The notes under the pieces are model-generated. The model ran no database searches, was not told the origin of the DNA, and worked only from the letters and a program-made list of their open reading frames with translations. 64,000 bases of DNA, from NCBI GenBank assembly GCA_029990175.1, contig JARKIP010000011.1, positions 7,812,001 to 7,876,000 of the forward strand, read 5' to 3'. Position 1 is the first letter of the stretch, and the number at the start of each line of letters is the position of its first letter. Origin of the DNA: Petunia secreta. Taxonomy: Eukaryota > Streptophyta > Magnoliopsida > Solanales > Solanaceae. Made by a program: the position numbers and the translations under genes. Positions 45,181-56,875 of this stretch are shown piece after piece.

Positions 45181-46286
45181 GTAGCTCACTTGTTGAAGAA
45201 GGGAGTATTGGCTGATTTCCTTACTGACAAAGGAAAAGACAATTTCTCCAAGAACCGATGTGATGGGCAACCACCTCGGGCTCCACCCCCGGAGAGAGTG
45301 GTGAATGTCATTACCGAGGGATCAGAGGTGAACGACGTGAATTTCGCCGCGGCCAAGAAATCCGCCAAGCTATCTATCACCATGGAGAAAAGAACCCGAA
45401 TTGGCGGCTCGGGTAAAGAAATCGTGTTTGACGATGACGACTGTGATGGGATGATGCTCCCCCATCACGACGCTTTGGTCATCGTGCTGAGAATCAACGA
45501 CTCTGACATCAAAAGAGTCTTGATCGACCCCGGTAGCTCGGTCAACATAATCAGCTACGGGGCTGTTAAGAAAATGTGGCTCAAAGGGGAGGTTGTCCCA
45601 AAGCAACAGTGCTAGCCGGCTTCAACAATTCCACGGAGAAAATGTTGGGTGAGATCACATTCAAGACGTTCGCCGAAGGAGTTGTTAAGGAAACACTGTT
45701 CCAAGTAATGCCCGAGGATTTGGCATACAATGTGATCCTCGGAAGGCCATGGATCCATTCCATGGAAGCTGTCACCTCCACTTTGCATCAAGTGATTAAA
45801 TTCCCTACACCTTGGGGAGTTCGATCAATCAAAGGGGAGCAACGAGTAGCGAGGGAATGCTACTCGGTTGCGTTGAAAAGTGGAGTCGCCCCGACCGGGC
45901 CAAAGCAATAGCAACTACAGCAACCGGGGTCGAGCAGGGATGACAGCCGATGAGAAATCGAGAAGATCCCGATTTGCATTGAAGAGCCTCGGAAGCAAAA
46001 GGCCGAGGACTCTACTATTGAGGAATTGGAATCTTTCATCTTATCGAAAGATTTCCCCGAAAGAAAAGTGTTTGTCGGCTCGGAGTTGGACCCGGAGTCG
46101 AAAAAATCGATTATTGAATTTTGAAGTCCAACCATGACTGTTTTGCTGGGTCCCATTCAGACATGATTGGTATCGATCCGGAGATCATGACCCACAAGCT
46201 GAATGTGGACCCAAAATTTACCCCGGTAAAGCAGAAGAAGAGACCTCATGCCGGGGTAAAAAAGAAGGCGATCGAAGATGAAACCA
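45169..46286 (+). pseudogene. Copy B protease region, up to the Athila insertion
   Basis: Same arrangement as copy A: RVLIDPGSSVNIISYGA at about 45518-45565, VILGRPWIH near 45735. A one-base deletion near 45600 (VVP/KATVLAG) is private to copy B. The TAG at 45909-45911 and the short T run at 46119-46122 are shared with copy A. Coding is cut at 46286 by the nested element; the continuation is at 53176. Confidence 0.9.
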
Positions 46287-47631
46287 TGATGTTTGGCATT
46301 TTATGCCTATATTTCCTTAATATTTCCTCACGTTTTAGTACATTATTCGCTCGTTTTATAGCTTGTGAATGTGGTTTTACACTGATTTTATGTCGTGTGT
46401 ATGTAGGTTGTTATGCAGTGCAATTGGAGCTTTTAAGAGCATGATTGAGCAAGAAAAGATTGGATTTTGATTGAGGATTGGATCGAGCACACGAAAGTAC
46501 GACACAAGCACGCAAAAGAGCAAGGAACGAAGCAAAATGGCTGGGCGCTGTAGGCCATGCGCCGCGGGCCCCACAGCGCCAGCCACCCCAGCGCGTTTTT
46601 CAATGCGGCGCAGGCCCAAAGCGGGATAATTTTCGACGTCCTCTGTCCAAGCTCGCGCGATCGTGGGCGCGGGGCGCCCGTTATGGCGCCCCTGGAGCGA
46701 ATTTTGACTTCCTATTTCATCTAGGATTGGGTCTAATTTATTACTAGGTGTTTGTAAATTCTATAAATACTCTTTTACTTAGTTTTTCATAGGAGTTCAG
46801 ACTTTGGAGCAAATTGGAGAGCTCATAACATCAAGACAAGGGTTTTTCTTCCTACCATTAATCTATTACATCATTATTTCATTATTACACCAAATCTTTG
46901 TGTTGTTATTATGAGTATGCGTAGCTAAACCTATCGTTCTAGGGTTAGAGTATTACATGAAGGTTGATGTTTGAAGATTGATTCCCATTAATTGAATCCC
47001 ATTACGGGTTGCTTATTCTTTCTTGATTTCACTTGTGTAATTGTCAGGGCCCGATTATTACGCATTATCTATGGTTTTTAGATTGAACTCGAAAGAGGGA
47101 ATTTAATTACGTAATAAGAAAGAATAGGACTAGTTTGTGAACCCGGGCATCGGGGAACCAATTCGTGAGTAGGATAGACATATACTTGCTCGCCTAGTTT
47201 AACTAATTACAGAATTCATTAATGCGTGCACGTGATTCAACCCATAGACATATAGGGATTGGAGTAGCCTGCATAGACCGTGAAGAACTGAAAGGTTTTC
47301 ACGGGTACATTTAATCTGTTAGTTAGTAACCCGGGATTTAAGAAGTGGAATCAATTGGAAAACTCAACTGGATTGTTCGTAACTCTGACCCTGGATCGTC
47401 TCCTTATTACTGATAACAACCAAGTCTTGCTCCATTGTTTGAATTCACTTCTACCATTTAATTACTGTTCTTTAGTTAACAAAATCCTCAATATTGGAAA
47501 AAGATCCCTGAATAGTTTATATAAATTGTTTGTTAGAATTCAGTCTGAATAGTCCTCGTGGGAACGATACTCGATTTATCACTTTATTACTTGTCGACCA
47601 CGTATACTTGCGTGTGAGTTTGGGAGCAACA
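46287..47631 (+). repeat. 5' LTR of the Athila-type element (1,345 bp)
   Basis: A TATAAATA box lies at 46762-46769. Differs from the 3' LTR mainly by an extra 14-15 bp near 46303. Several small ORFs inside are repeat-derived and not genes. Confidence 0.93.
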
Positions 47632-47637
47632 AGTTTT

Positions 47638-47654
47638 TGGCGCCGTTGCCGGGG
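47638..47654 (+). promoter_or_regulatory. Primer binding site, Athila type (tRNA-Asp-like)
   Basis: TGGCGCCGTTGCCGGGG six bases after the LTR end, the standard sequence in Athila elements. Confidence 0.92.
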
Positions 47655-47772
47655 ACTAATTATTGACTGCTTTCTTTTTGAACAGTTTATTACTTACTAT
47701 TCAGGTTTAATTTTTGTTTTGAGTTTTGTGCTGTTTCAGGTATTAGGTCCTGCTTGATCTTTACCTACAGGA

Positions 47773-49848
47773 ATGGCAGAAGACCAAGCTTTAGCTGTGC
47801 GAGATGTTGCTCTCCCCAGCCTGGAGGGAGTAGCATCGAGCATAGTTAAGCCCGCTATCACCGGGGGATTTGAGATTAAGTCCGGCATGATTCAGCTGCT
47901 GCATGTGACTGGACAATATGGTGGATTACTTCATGAGGATCCGCAGCAACACATTCAGAACTTTCTGGAGATCAGTGATACTTATACACCAGCGGGTGTT
48001 CCTACTGATTATGTTCGCTTGACGTTGTTCCCGTTTTCACTGATTGGGGCAGCAAAGAAGTGGTTAAAGGCTGAAAAGTCTGTGTCTATCACTACTTGGG
48101 AGGATTTGGCTAAGAAGTTCTTGGCTAAATTTTATCCGTCTGCCAAGACAGCCCGGCTGAGGAGCGAAATTATGTCCTTCAGACAGTTAGAAGGAGAATC
48201 CTTGTATTCAGCCTGGGAGCGATTCAAAGCTCTATTGAGAGATTGTCCACACCACAACCAATCCAATGAGGTTGTTGCACACACTTTTATTGAGGGGCTG
48301 AACCAACACACTAAGATCGTGGTTGATGCTGCTGCTGGAGGCCAAGTACTGGCCTTAAATTTTGATCAGATTTATGATTTACTTGACAAGTTTTCGCTGA
48401 GCAATCCTGATTGGCAGGGAGATGGTAGAGCTATTACGCAGAAACCTGCAGGGGTACTTCAGTTAGATGCAGTTTCAGAGCTAAGGGCGAGGATGGATGC
48501 TATTTCCAATCAAATTAGCAAGTTAGCTCTGCAAAAGGCTCAGCAACCAGTGGCTCCAGTGCAACAACTCCAGAGCTTTTGTGAGGTTTGTGGTCAAGAC
48601 CATGCTACAGAGGTTTGCTCTTCTAATCCAGAGTCAGTTTATTACGTGGGTAATCAAAACAGGCTGCAGGGTCAAAACCAGTTTGGTAATGGGTATTATC
48701 AAAGCAATACGAGGGCCCCGAATGATTACCACCCATTTCCAGCTCCACCACAGTAGGTTAGCAGTTCAGTTGAAGATATGCTAAAGCAGATAATGGCAGG
48801 CCAGCAGAGAATGATAGCTGACACTGCAGCCCATGCACAAGCCATACAAGATCTTGCCAATGCTCACAAGAACCTAGAGCACCAGTTGGTGGGAGAAATA
48901 AGCACTATGAAAAAAGAGCCTGAACAATGTCTTGCAGTGACTTTAATAGAAGGTGGAGAGCTGATGGCCAAGTCCGAGGAAAGAGCTGAGATAGAAAAAG
49001 TTGAAAAAGTGGAGAAGGTAAAGAAGAAAGAAGAGAGAAAGGAGGCACCTCTGCCACCTCCACCATTCCCGCAGAGACTATTACCATCGAAGGATCTGGC
49101 CCAGTATCAAAAATTTGTGAGTATGTTGAAAGAACTTCAAGTTAATATTCCTTTGACTGATGTGTTTGAATTGATGCCATCCTTTGTGAAGTTCTTAAAA
49201 GAGATTTTAGTCAAAAAGAAAAAGCCTCAAGAGATAGATACAGTTGAGTTAGTTGAGGAGTGTAGCACAATCTTGAGCAAGCTACCTCCAAAACTTCAAG
49301 ATCCTGGGAGGTTTACTATTCCTTGTACCATTGGAGGGCATAATATCACTGGTGCCTTGTGTGATTTGGGTGCAAGCATAAATCTCATGCCTCTGTCTGT
49401 TTGCAAAAGGTTAGGGCTAGGAGCAATCAAGCCCTCTTCAGTTACTCTTAAGATGGCAGATGGATCTCTCACTCACCCTGATGGTAAGTTGGGGGATGTG
49501 TTGCTAAAAGTTGGTAAGTTTACATTCTCTGCTGATTTTGTAGTCCTAGATTATGAAGAGGACCAAGAAGCTCCAATCATTTTGGGGAGACCATTCTTAG
49601 TCACCTCGAAGGCAATTATTGACATGGAGCTGGGTGAGATGACTGTTAGAGCGCATGGAGAAAAGGTTACTTTCAAGGTTTATAATGAGAAGGAGCACAT
49701 AGCTAAGGTGGAAGAGTGCTCTATGATTGAATGTGTCAAACAAGAAGATGGAAGTAAACCACATGTGAAGTTGAAGATGGGTTCTCTAAAGGAAGGGAAG
49801 AAAGTAAAAGTTCGGCGTAAGAAGAGAAGACATAACGGCTGGAAGTGA
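47773..49848 (+). CDS. Athila gag-protease, one in-frame TAG
   Basis: ATG 47773 opens a frame to TAG 48754-48756, and the same frame continues to 49846-49848. The product is 327 plus about 364 residues. Gag part: FEIKSGMIQLLHVTGQYGGL, PFSLIGAAKKWLKAEKSVSI, KKFLAKFYPSAKTARLRSEI and a Cys-rich CEVCGQDHATEVC knuckle near residue 275. Middle: Lys/Glu repeats (EKVEKVEKVKKKEERKE). Protease part: PCTIGGHNITGALCDLGASI with the DLGAS variant of the active site (about 49363), then APIILGRPFL. The TAG sits in a Gln/Pro linker (PPQ*VSSS), probably CAG to TAG, so the second half is made only by readthrough or not at all. Confidence 0.92.
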
Positions 49849-51839
49849 GCTAAAAGTGTCGTCGTGCCACGACGTTAACTAAGGCGCTTCTCGGGAGGCA
49901 ACCCGAGTTTGTACTTGTATTATTTTATTTATAGTGTCACGTAGTTGTTGTTTTTCCTTGGATTGCAGGTTCATGTAATGTCGAGGCTAAGTGTGGGGTG
50001 TCCTCACCCTTGCCTAATGTTGATGATCTGTTGGGGGAAGTCTGAGTACCTCATACTATATGGAAGCTTGGAGGATGCTAGCACCAAGGACTAGAGTCTT
50101 CAGGGAAGTTTTCTTTACCTTGCGCTTGCTTATTTTTAGCACTGAGGACAGTGCTTAGTTTAAGTGTGGGGTGGGAAACTACCCTTTATTTATTTTTGAG
50201 GTTAGGGATGCATGTACCATAGGATTTTTCTTTTGTCACTTGACTTTATTTTTATTTGTTTCTTGCTTTAATATATGAAAAAAAAAAATTAGAAAACCAA
50301 TGAAAAATTCCAAAAAGATTTTACTTTTAGTTTTATTAGTGGTACATGTCATCCACCCCGTGGTTTTTCTTATGGCCTCGGTTCTTTTCCACGGGGAGGC
50401 CTTTGAACCGGGTAGTTTTTATTTTTAGGATTAGGATAGTTAGTTATAGGTGGACCTAGACGAAGGAAAAGGTAGAATGCTAGGTGCCTTTGATTTGTTT
50501 GATACCGGTGGACTTGAACTTGATTGCATGTGCTATTTGTGGTGTCCTTGGGTTTTATTTTGATGCATGCCTAGGAAAAACATGGAACAACCCCCTTGAG
50601 ATGCTTGAGTCCGCTTGCTTGACTTGATTGTTAACCTTTGTGCATTAGTGCTTAAATTTCCACAAGTTGCACTCTAGAAGCTTAGTTGAGAGTTGTTGAT
50701 GGAACCTTTTTGTGTGGATCATGTGCAATGTGTGTTGTGAGGCATGTTCTTGTTTACTCCATGTTACATATTAATGTCTAGAACTTGCCCCGTGTGTGTG
50801 CAAAGCGAAATCCTAGGTTTGCTCTAGTCGGGAAATGATACAAGGCCTTCTTTTTGTTAGCCTACCCTTACATATATACCTTGGAAAAATTGTTGTTGTG
50901 ATTTCTTTGATCCTTTCTATTGGTACCCACACCCCGAGCCTACCCATTTGTTCTAAATTGTCTCTTTTGGCCCTTTACTCCTTAAGCACTTTTATTGATA
51001 TTGTGTTGTTGATTGGAGTTGTGGTTGGATGTTGGGAGGTTTTTTAGTGGAGCTCATGAAGGGGAATAGTTGTTAAAATTGTGAAGTGGTGAAAAGCATT
51101 GGCAAGGTTGGAAGATAATAAAATTGAAAAAGAAAAAAATAGAAAAGAATATTCATTCCTTGCTAGTGTGTGCTTAAAAAAAAAATGCTACTTGTTGAGA
51201 AGGTGTGTGTGTGAAAGCTGTTGATTGGGTGGCTTTGATGAGATTTGTGCTTAATTAATTGTGATGTATTAAAGTACTTAGGGAGGTAGTCACTATTACC
51301 ATATGTATCCTACCCGCCCCTTAGCCTACATTACGACCTTTCTAAAGTCCTAGTTAATCCCGATTGGAGTGAGCTTACATTAGTGGAGTCCTACACTACG
51401 GGCAAGCCTATGGTACGTTGTGTGTGACATGTGAGCTTTTCATGAGAGAGAGTGAATTCATTTGTATTGCCCCGTTCTATTCATGATATTGATTGTTGTG
51501 TGTGATTTTTGGGGAGGGCACTCTTTTGCTTCATATTGGTGAGGGCACGTGGTTTGCATGAAATAGGTGAAGTTGATGGTTCTTGGTTGAGTAGATAGGT
51601 GTGATTTTGTGGGAGCATGGTTGCATTCAGTTGAGTTTGTGCATTTGAGCTATTGTGGGGTGGTTGTTCTCATATTGTTGGTTTTGGTAAATTGTTGGCA
51701 TGTTTGTGGATCCATAGTAGTCATGTGTGTATTGGTTCAATGGTCGGTATCAACCATAGTCATGGGCAGACCTGTTCTACCTAGGTTGGAAGTTATTTGT
51801 GGTTGCTCGAGGACGAGCAAAGGTTCAAGTGTGGGGTGG
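49849..51839 (+). other. Long untranslated 3' region of the Athila-type element
   Basis: About 2 kb without coding features where pol would sit in a complete Athila. It contains GGGAGGCAACCC (49894-49905), three AAGTGTGGGGTG phrases (near 49989, 50161 and 51828) and ends in a CTCGAGGACGAGCAA phrase before the purine tract GTGTGGGGTGG at 51829-51839. Confidence 0.75.
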
Positions 51840-53170
51840 TGATGTTTGGCATTTTATGATATTTCCTCACGTTTTAGTACCTTATTCGCTCGTTTTATAG
51901 CTTGTGAATGTGGTTTTACACTGATTTTATGTCGTGTGTATGTAGGTTGTTATGCAGTGCAATTGGAGCTTTTAAGAGCATGATTGAGCAAGAAAAGATT
52001 GGATTTTGATTGAGGATTGGATCGAGCACACGAAAGTACAACACAAGCACGCAAAAGAGCAAGGAACGAAGCAAAATGGCTGGGCGCTGTAGGCCATGCG
52101 CCGTGGGCCCCACAGCGCCAGCCACCCCAGCGCGTTTTTCAATGCGGCGCAGGCCCAAAGCGGGATGATTTTCGACGTCCTCTGTCCAAGCTCGCGCGAT
52201 CGTGGGCGCGGGGCGCCCGTTATGGCGCCCCTGGAGCGAATTTTGACTTCCTATTTCGTCTAGGATTGGGTCTAACTTATTACTAGGTGTTTGTAAACTC
52301 TATAAATACTCTTTTACTTAGTTTTTCATAGGAGTTCAGACTTTGGAGCAAATTGGAGAGCTCATAACATCAAGACAAGGGTTTTTCTTCCTACCATTAA
52401 TCTATTACATCATTATTTCATTATTACACCAAATCTTTGTGTTGTTATTATGAGTATGCGTAGCTAAACCTATCGTTCTAGGGTTAGAGTATTACATGAA
52501 GGTTGATGTTTGAAGATTGATTCCCATTAATTGAATCCCATTACGGGTTGCTTATTCTTTCTTGATTTCACTTGTGTAATTGTCAGGGCCCGATTATTAC
52601 GCATTATCTATGGTTTTTAGATTGAACTCGAAAGAGGGAATTTAATTACGTAATAAGAAAGAATAGGACTAGTTTGTGAACCCGGGCATCGGGGAACCAA
52701 TTCGTGAGTAGGATAGACATATACTTGCTCGCCTAGTTTAACTAATTACAGAATTCATTAATGCGTGCACGTGATTCAACCCAAAGACATATAGGGATTG
52801 GAGTAGCCTGCATAGACCGTGAAGAACTGAAAGGTTTTCACGGGTACATTTAATCTGTTAGTTAGTAACCCGGGATTTAAGAAGTGGAATCAATTGGAAA
52901 ACTCAACTGGATTGTTCGTAACTCTGACCCTGGATCGTCTCCTTATTACTGATAACAACCAAGTCTTGCTCCATTGTTTGAATTCACTTCTACCATTTAA
53001 TTACTGTTCTTTAGTTAACAAAATCCTCAATATTGGAAAAAGATCCCTGAATAGTTTATATAAATTGTTTGTTAGAATTCAGTCTGAATAGTCCTCGTGG
53101 GAACGATACTCGATTTATCACCTTATTACTTGTCGACCACGTATACTTGCGTGTGCGTTTGGGAGCAACA
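51840..53170 (+). repeat. 3' LTR of the Athila-type element (1,331 bp)
   Basis: Same ends as the 5' LTR, followed by the AACCA duplication. Confidence 0.93.
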
Positions 53171-54193
53171 AACCACCAAGTTTCAAGAAAATGGTTTCAT
53201 AAGAGAGGTGAAATACCTCGAATGGCTGGCCAATGTGGTGGTCGTACCGAAGAAGAATGGCAAGTGGAGAATGTGTGTAGACTACACCGACCTGAACAAA
53301 GCTTGCCCCAAAGACTCATATCCATTGCCACAAATTGACAGGTTAATAGACTCCACGGCTGGACACAAGCTATTGACCTTCTTGGATGCATATTCGGGTT
53401 ATAATCAGATCCTCATGGACCCGAAGGACGAAGAGAAGACCTCGTTCATTACTGACCGAGGTACTTTCTGCTATAAGGTGATGCCCTTCGGTCTGAAAAA
53501 CGCCGGGGCGACCTACCAAAGGTTGGTATGTCGCATGTTCAAGGAGTATATTGGAAAGTCTATGGAGGTCTACATAGATGATATGCTCATCAAATCGATC
53601 TGAATGGAGGACCATTTGAATTATCTGAGGGAAGCCTTTGCTGTTTTGAGGCAATACGGCATGAAATTGAACCCTGAGAAGTGCGCCTTCGGCGTTGGAT
53701 CAGGAAAATTCTTGGGTTTTATTGTCTCTGAACGAGGGATCGAGGCTAACCCAGATAAAATCAAAGCTATCGAAGATATCCCCGAGGAGCTGACCGGGGT
53801 GAAAGAGGTCCAATGCTTGACTGGCCGAGTCGCCGCTTTGAGTCGATTTATCTCAAGGTCCTCAGAGCGATTCCACAAGTTCTTCTCCGTTTTGAGAAAA
53901 AAAATCACTTCGAATGGACACCGGAGTGTAAACAAGCGTTGAAAGATTTGAAACAATACTTGGCTAACGCACCGTTGCTCGCCAAGCCAAAAGAAGGTGA
54001 AACATTGCTGGGCTACTTGGCCGTGTCCGAGGTGTCTGTCAGCGCTGTGCTGGTTCGGGAAGAAGATGGCAAGCAGCAGCCCATCTACTATGTGATCAAG
54101 ACACTCCTCGACGCTGAAACCAGGTACCCACACTTGGAAAAACTAGCACTTGCTTTGCTTTTTACTGCTCGGAAACTACGACCCTATTTCTAA
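53171..54193 (+). pseudogene. Copy B reverse transcriptase and RNase H (after the insertion)
   Basis: Continues the pol frame: GFIREVKYLEWLANVVVVPK, MCVDYTDLNKACPKDSYPLP, MEVYIDDMLIKS (about 53564), then TGA 53601-53603 where copy A has CGA (Arg). Frame resumes at MEDHLNYLREAFAVLRQYGM; a frameshift in an A run near 53900 and the TAA at 54191-54193 (shared with copy A) follow. Unlike copy A it keeps the reading frame at the KNGKW region. Confidence 0.92.
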
Positions 54194-56110
54194 TGTCACC
54201 CAATAGCGGTAGTTTCAACCTTCCCTTTAAGGAGTATATTGCATAAACCTGAGTTATCGGGAAGGTTATCAAAATGGGCGGTAGAGTTGAACGACTACGA
54301 TATCACCTATCAACCTCGGACAGCCATCAAGTCTCAGGTCCTAGCTGACTTCGTGGCCGACTTTAGTGTTGGGATTCTGCCCGAAGCGGAAAAAGAAAAC
54401 TCCATGGCGAAAGGAACCTCCTCGGGGCTATGGATACTTCTCACCGATGGGGCAACTAACTCTAAAGGTTCAGGTTTAGGCATAGTCTTGAGGGCACCCA
54501 CCGGGGAGAAAGTCAGGCACTCGGTTCGGTTAAAAAAAGTGACCAACAACGAGGCCGAGTACGAGGCAACTTTAGCGGGTTTGGAGCTGGCTAAAGAAAT
54601 GGGGGTGGAAAGAATCGAACTGAGGTGTGACTCACAGTTGGTAGTGAACCAGGTCCTCGGTGATTATACAGCTCGGAAGCCTAGAATGCAGCTATACTTG
54701 GATCGAGCATAAAGAATCTTGGCCCAATTCCAAGAATGGCAAGTTAAACAATTGCCTCGGGAGGAAAATACCGAGGCTGATGCTTTAGCAAATCGGGGTT
54801 CGGCGATTGACGAAGCTCACTCGGGGACTGACTCAGTGGTTCGGTTGTTGTCTCCACAAATGAGAGAGATGAAGTTGCAGGTCAACTCAGTGGACAACAG
54901 ATGGGATTGGCGGAGTAAGTTCATCTCTTACTTCGACTCGGGGACTGTTCCCCAAGACAAAAAGAAGCAAAAGAGTTAAGGACCCAGGCAACCTCGTATC
55001 ACCTGATCGAGGGTAATCTGTATAAAAGGTTATATTGCGGCCCGATGGCCAAGTGTTTGGGTCCCGAAGAGGCAAGGTACGTGATGGCCGAAGTGCACGA
55101 AGGCGAGTGTGGCAATCACTCGGGGGGGAAATCCTTTGTGCGTAAGTTATTGAAAGCTGGGTATTACTGGCCCACTATCAGTGCCGATGCAAAAACCTTC
55201 GTGCAAAAATGTGATAAGTGCCAACGCCATGGGCGGATGATCCACCAACAGGCCGAGCCTCTACACTCGGTGGTATCACCATGGCCTTTCATGAAGTGGG
55301 GGATGGACATTGTTGGACCATTGCCAAAGGGAAAAGGTGGTGTTCACTTCATTCTAGTGCTAACCGATTACTTCACGAAATGGGTGGAAGCAGGGGCTCT
55401 CACCGAGGTAAAGCAAAAACAAGTAATCGATTTCATCAAGAAGAACATCATCTACAGGTTCGGTGTCCCAAGAGAGATTTCCTGTGACAACGGTAAACAA
55501 TTCATGGGGGCTGCCATCACTGATTTCTTCAAGCAATGGGGGATCAAAAGAATTGCTTCGACTCCTTATCACCCAAGTGCCAATGGCCAGGCTGAGTCTT
55601 CGAACATGATCATAATTGAAAACCTCAAGAAAAGGCTTGATGAGAAGAAAGGCCCTTGGCCCGAGGAGCTGTCTGGGGTACTTTGGCCCATGCGAACAAC
55701 GGAGAAGAACAGCACCGGTGAGACTCCATTCTCACTCGCTTATGGTATGGATTCCCTCATTCCCGTGGAAGTGGGCGAACCAAGCCTTCGATACGCTCAC
55801 ACTACCGAGGATGCAAATCAACAGGCTATGCGCATAGAATTGCATCTGCTCGAGGAAAAAAGGAAATTAGCTTTGGTTCGGCTAGTCGCCCAAAAAAGGC
55901 AGATCGAAGCGTACCTCAATAGGAAAGCCAAACTCAGAGACTTCAAAGTTGGCGACTATGTGCTAAAAACTACAAACCAATCAACGAAGTAAGACAACGG
56001 GGGAAAACTCGTTGCAAATTGGGAAGGACACTACAGAGTCAAGGCAATCGTTGGAAAGGGATCTTATCAAATTGAGAATTTGCAAGGCGAACCCGAACCT
56101 CTGAATTGGA
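54194..56110 (+). pseudogene. Copy B archaeal-type RNase H and integrase
   Basis: Second RNase H (LWILLTDGATNSKGSGLGIV, TNNEAEYEATLAGLELAKEM) to TAA 54710-54712, then LPREENTEADALANRGSAID. A frameshift near 54960 separates the integrase: HEGECGNHSGGKSFVRKLLK, MKWGMDIVGPLPKGKGGVHF, EISCDNGKQFMGAAITDFFK and SANGQAESSNMIII carry the catalytic D, D, E in one open frame 55045-55992. The C-terminal domain is cut by TAA at 55990 (QSTK*DNGG; copy A has GAA). Better kept than in copy A. Confidence 0.92.
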
Positions 56111-56875
56111 ACTTTTCTAACCTGAAGGTAAATGCTCTTTCAATCTTTTTGAAATTAATCCACAACCCCGAGCCGACCAACGCTCCTATGGCCTCGATCG
56201 AAATGTACTAACTTGCTCCTCGTTCCATTTTTGCTTGACCTTTTCAGAAAGCGAACCGAACGATTTCCAGTGCTCGGATCTTCGTCAAGATTCACAACCG
56301 AACACTGGGGGGGATTGAGAGGCAGGGGTTGATATCGAGGTCGACATCGAGCCTCCCAACCGAAGCTTATCTATTCGACAACCGGGGACTGACGCTTGGG
56401 GAATAGATATAGTACATTGTAAACTCGCCCGGTAGTGGCATGTTGTTAATTTGTTTTTTATCCAAGGTCCGTTTCGACTTGGTTCCATATAAATAGCAGA
56501 CTCCTGGCTCGTTAGTATCAATGAAATAATCTTGATCCTATATTTATTTGTCTTTCCGAATCTTGCACTCTGAAGCTGCACTTCAAATGCATCAACTCGA
56601 GGACGAGACGTCGTTCTGAAGTTTGCTTCGATTAAATTCAAATCAAGTCCTGCAAGCAAACTATTTATTATAAGGTGTTCGGTATATGCAAAACCAACAC
56701 GAAGATAAAAATTGCAAAATCACATCAAATGGCCCGAAGGCTGACTTCATTCATTAGACAAAAACGACCCGAAGGTTAAAAGTCATATATACATGAAAGC
56801 CCAAAGGCTGATATCAAAAAAGGCACGGAGGCCTAAGACAAAACAGTACATCAAAATATTTATCAATTCCCGCCA
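56111..56875. other. Spacer between integrase and the antisense gene, copy B
   Basis: Counterpart of 38961-39749 in copy A; no coding features. Confidence 0.5.

Larger units (their letters stand above)
46287..53170 (+). mobile_element. Athila-type gypsy element with only gag and protease (6,884 bp), nested in Tat copy B
   Basis: LTRs 46287-47631 and 51840-53170 start TGATGTTTGGC and end GGGAGCAACA, flanked by the 5-bp duplication AACCA (46282-46286 and 53171-53175). The uninterrupted site is visible in copy A at about 36036-36045. The primer site and gag/protease style are Athila-like. There is no RT, RNase H, integrase or env, so it depends on helpers. LTRs differ by about ten bases plus one 14-15-bp gap by hand count, under 1 percent substitutions, so it is the youngest insertion in this part. 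Confidence 0.95.

Noticed and set aside
46377..47757. Several ORFs inside the Athila LTR
   Set aside because: They recur in the 3' LTR and lie in LTR sequence; no coding signature.
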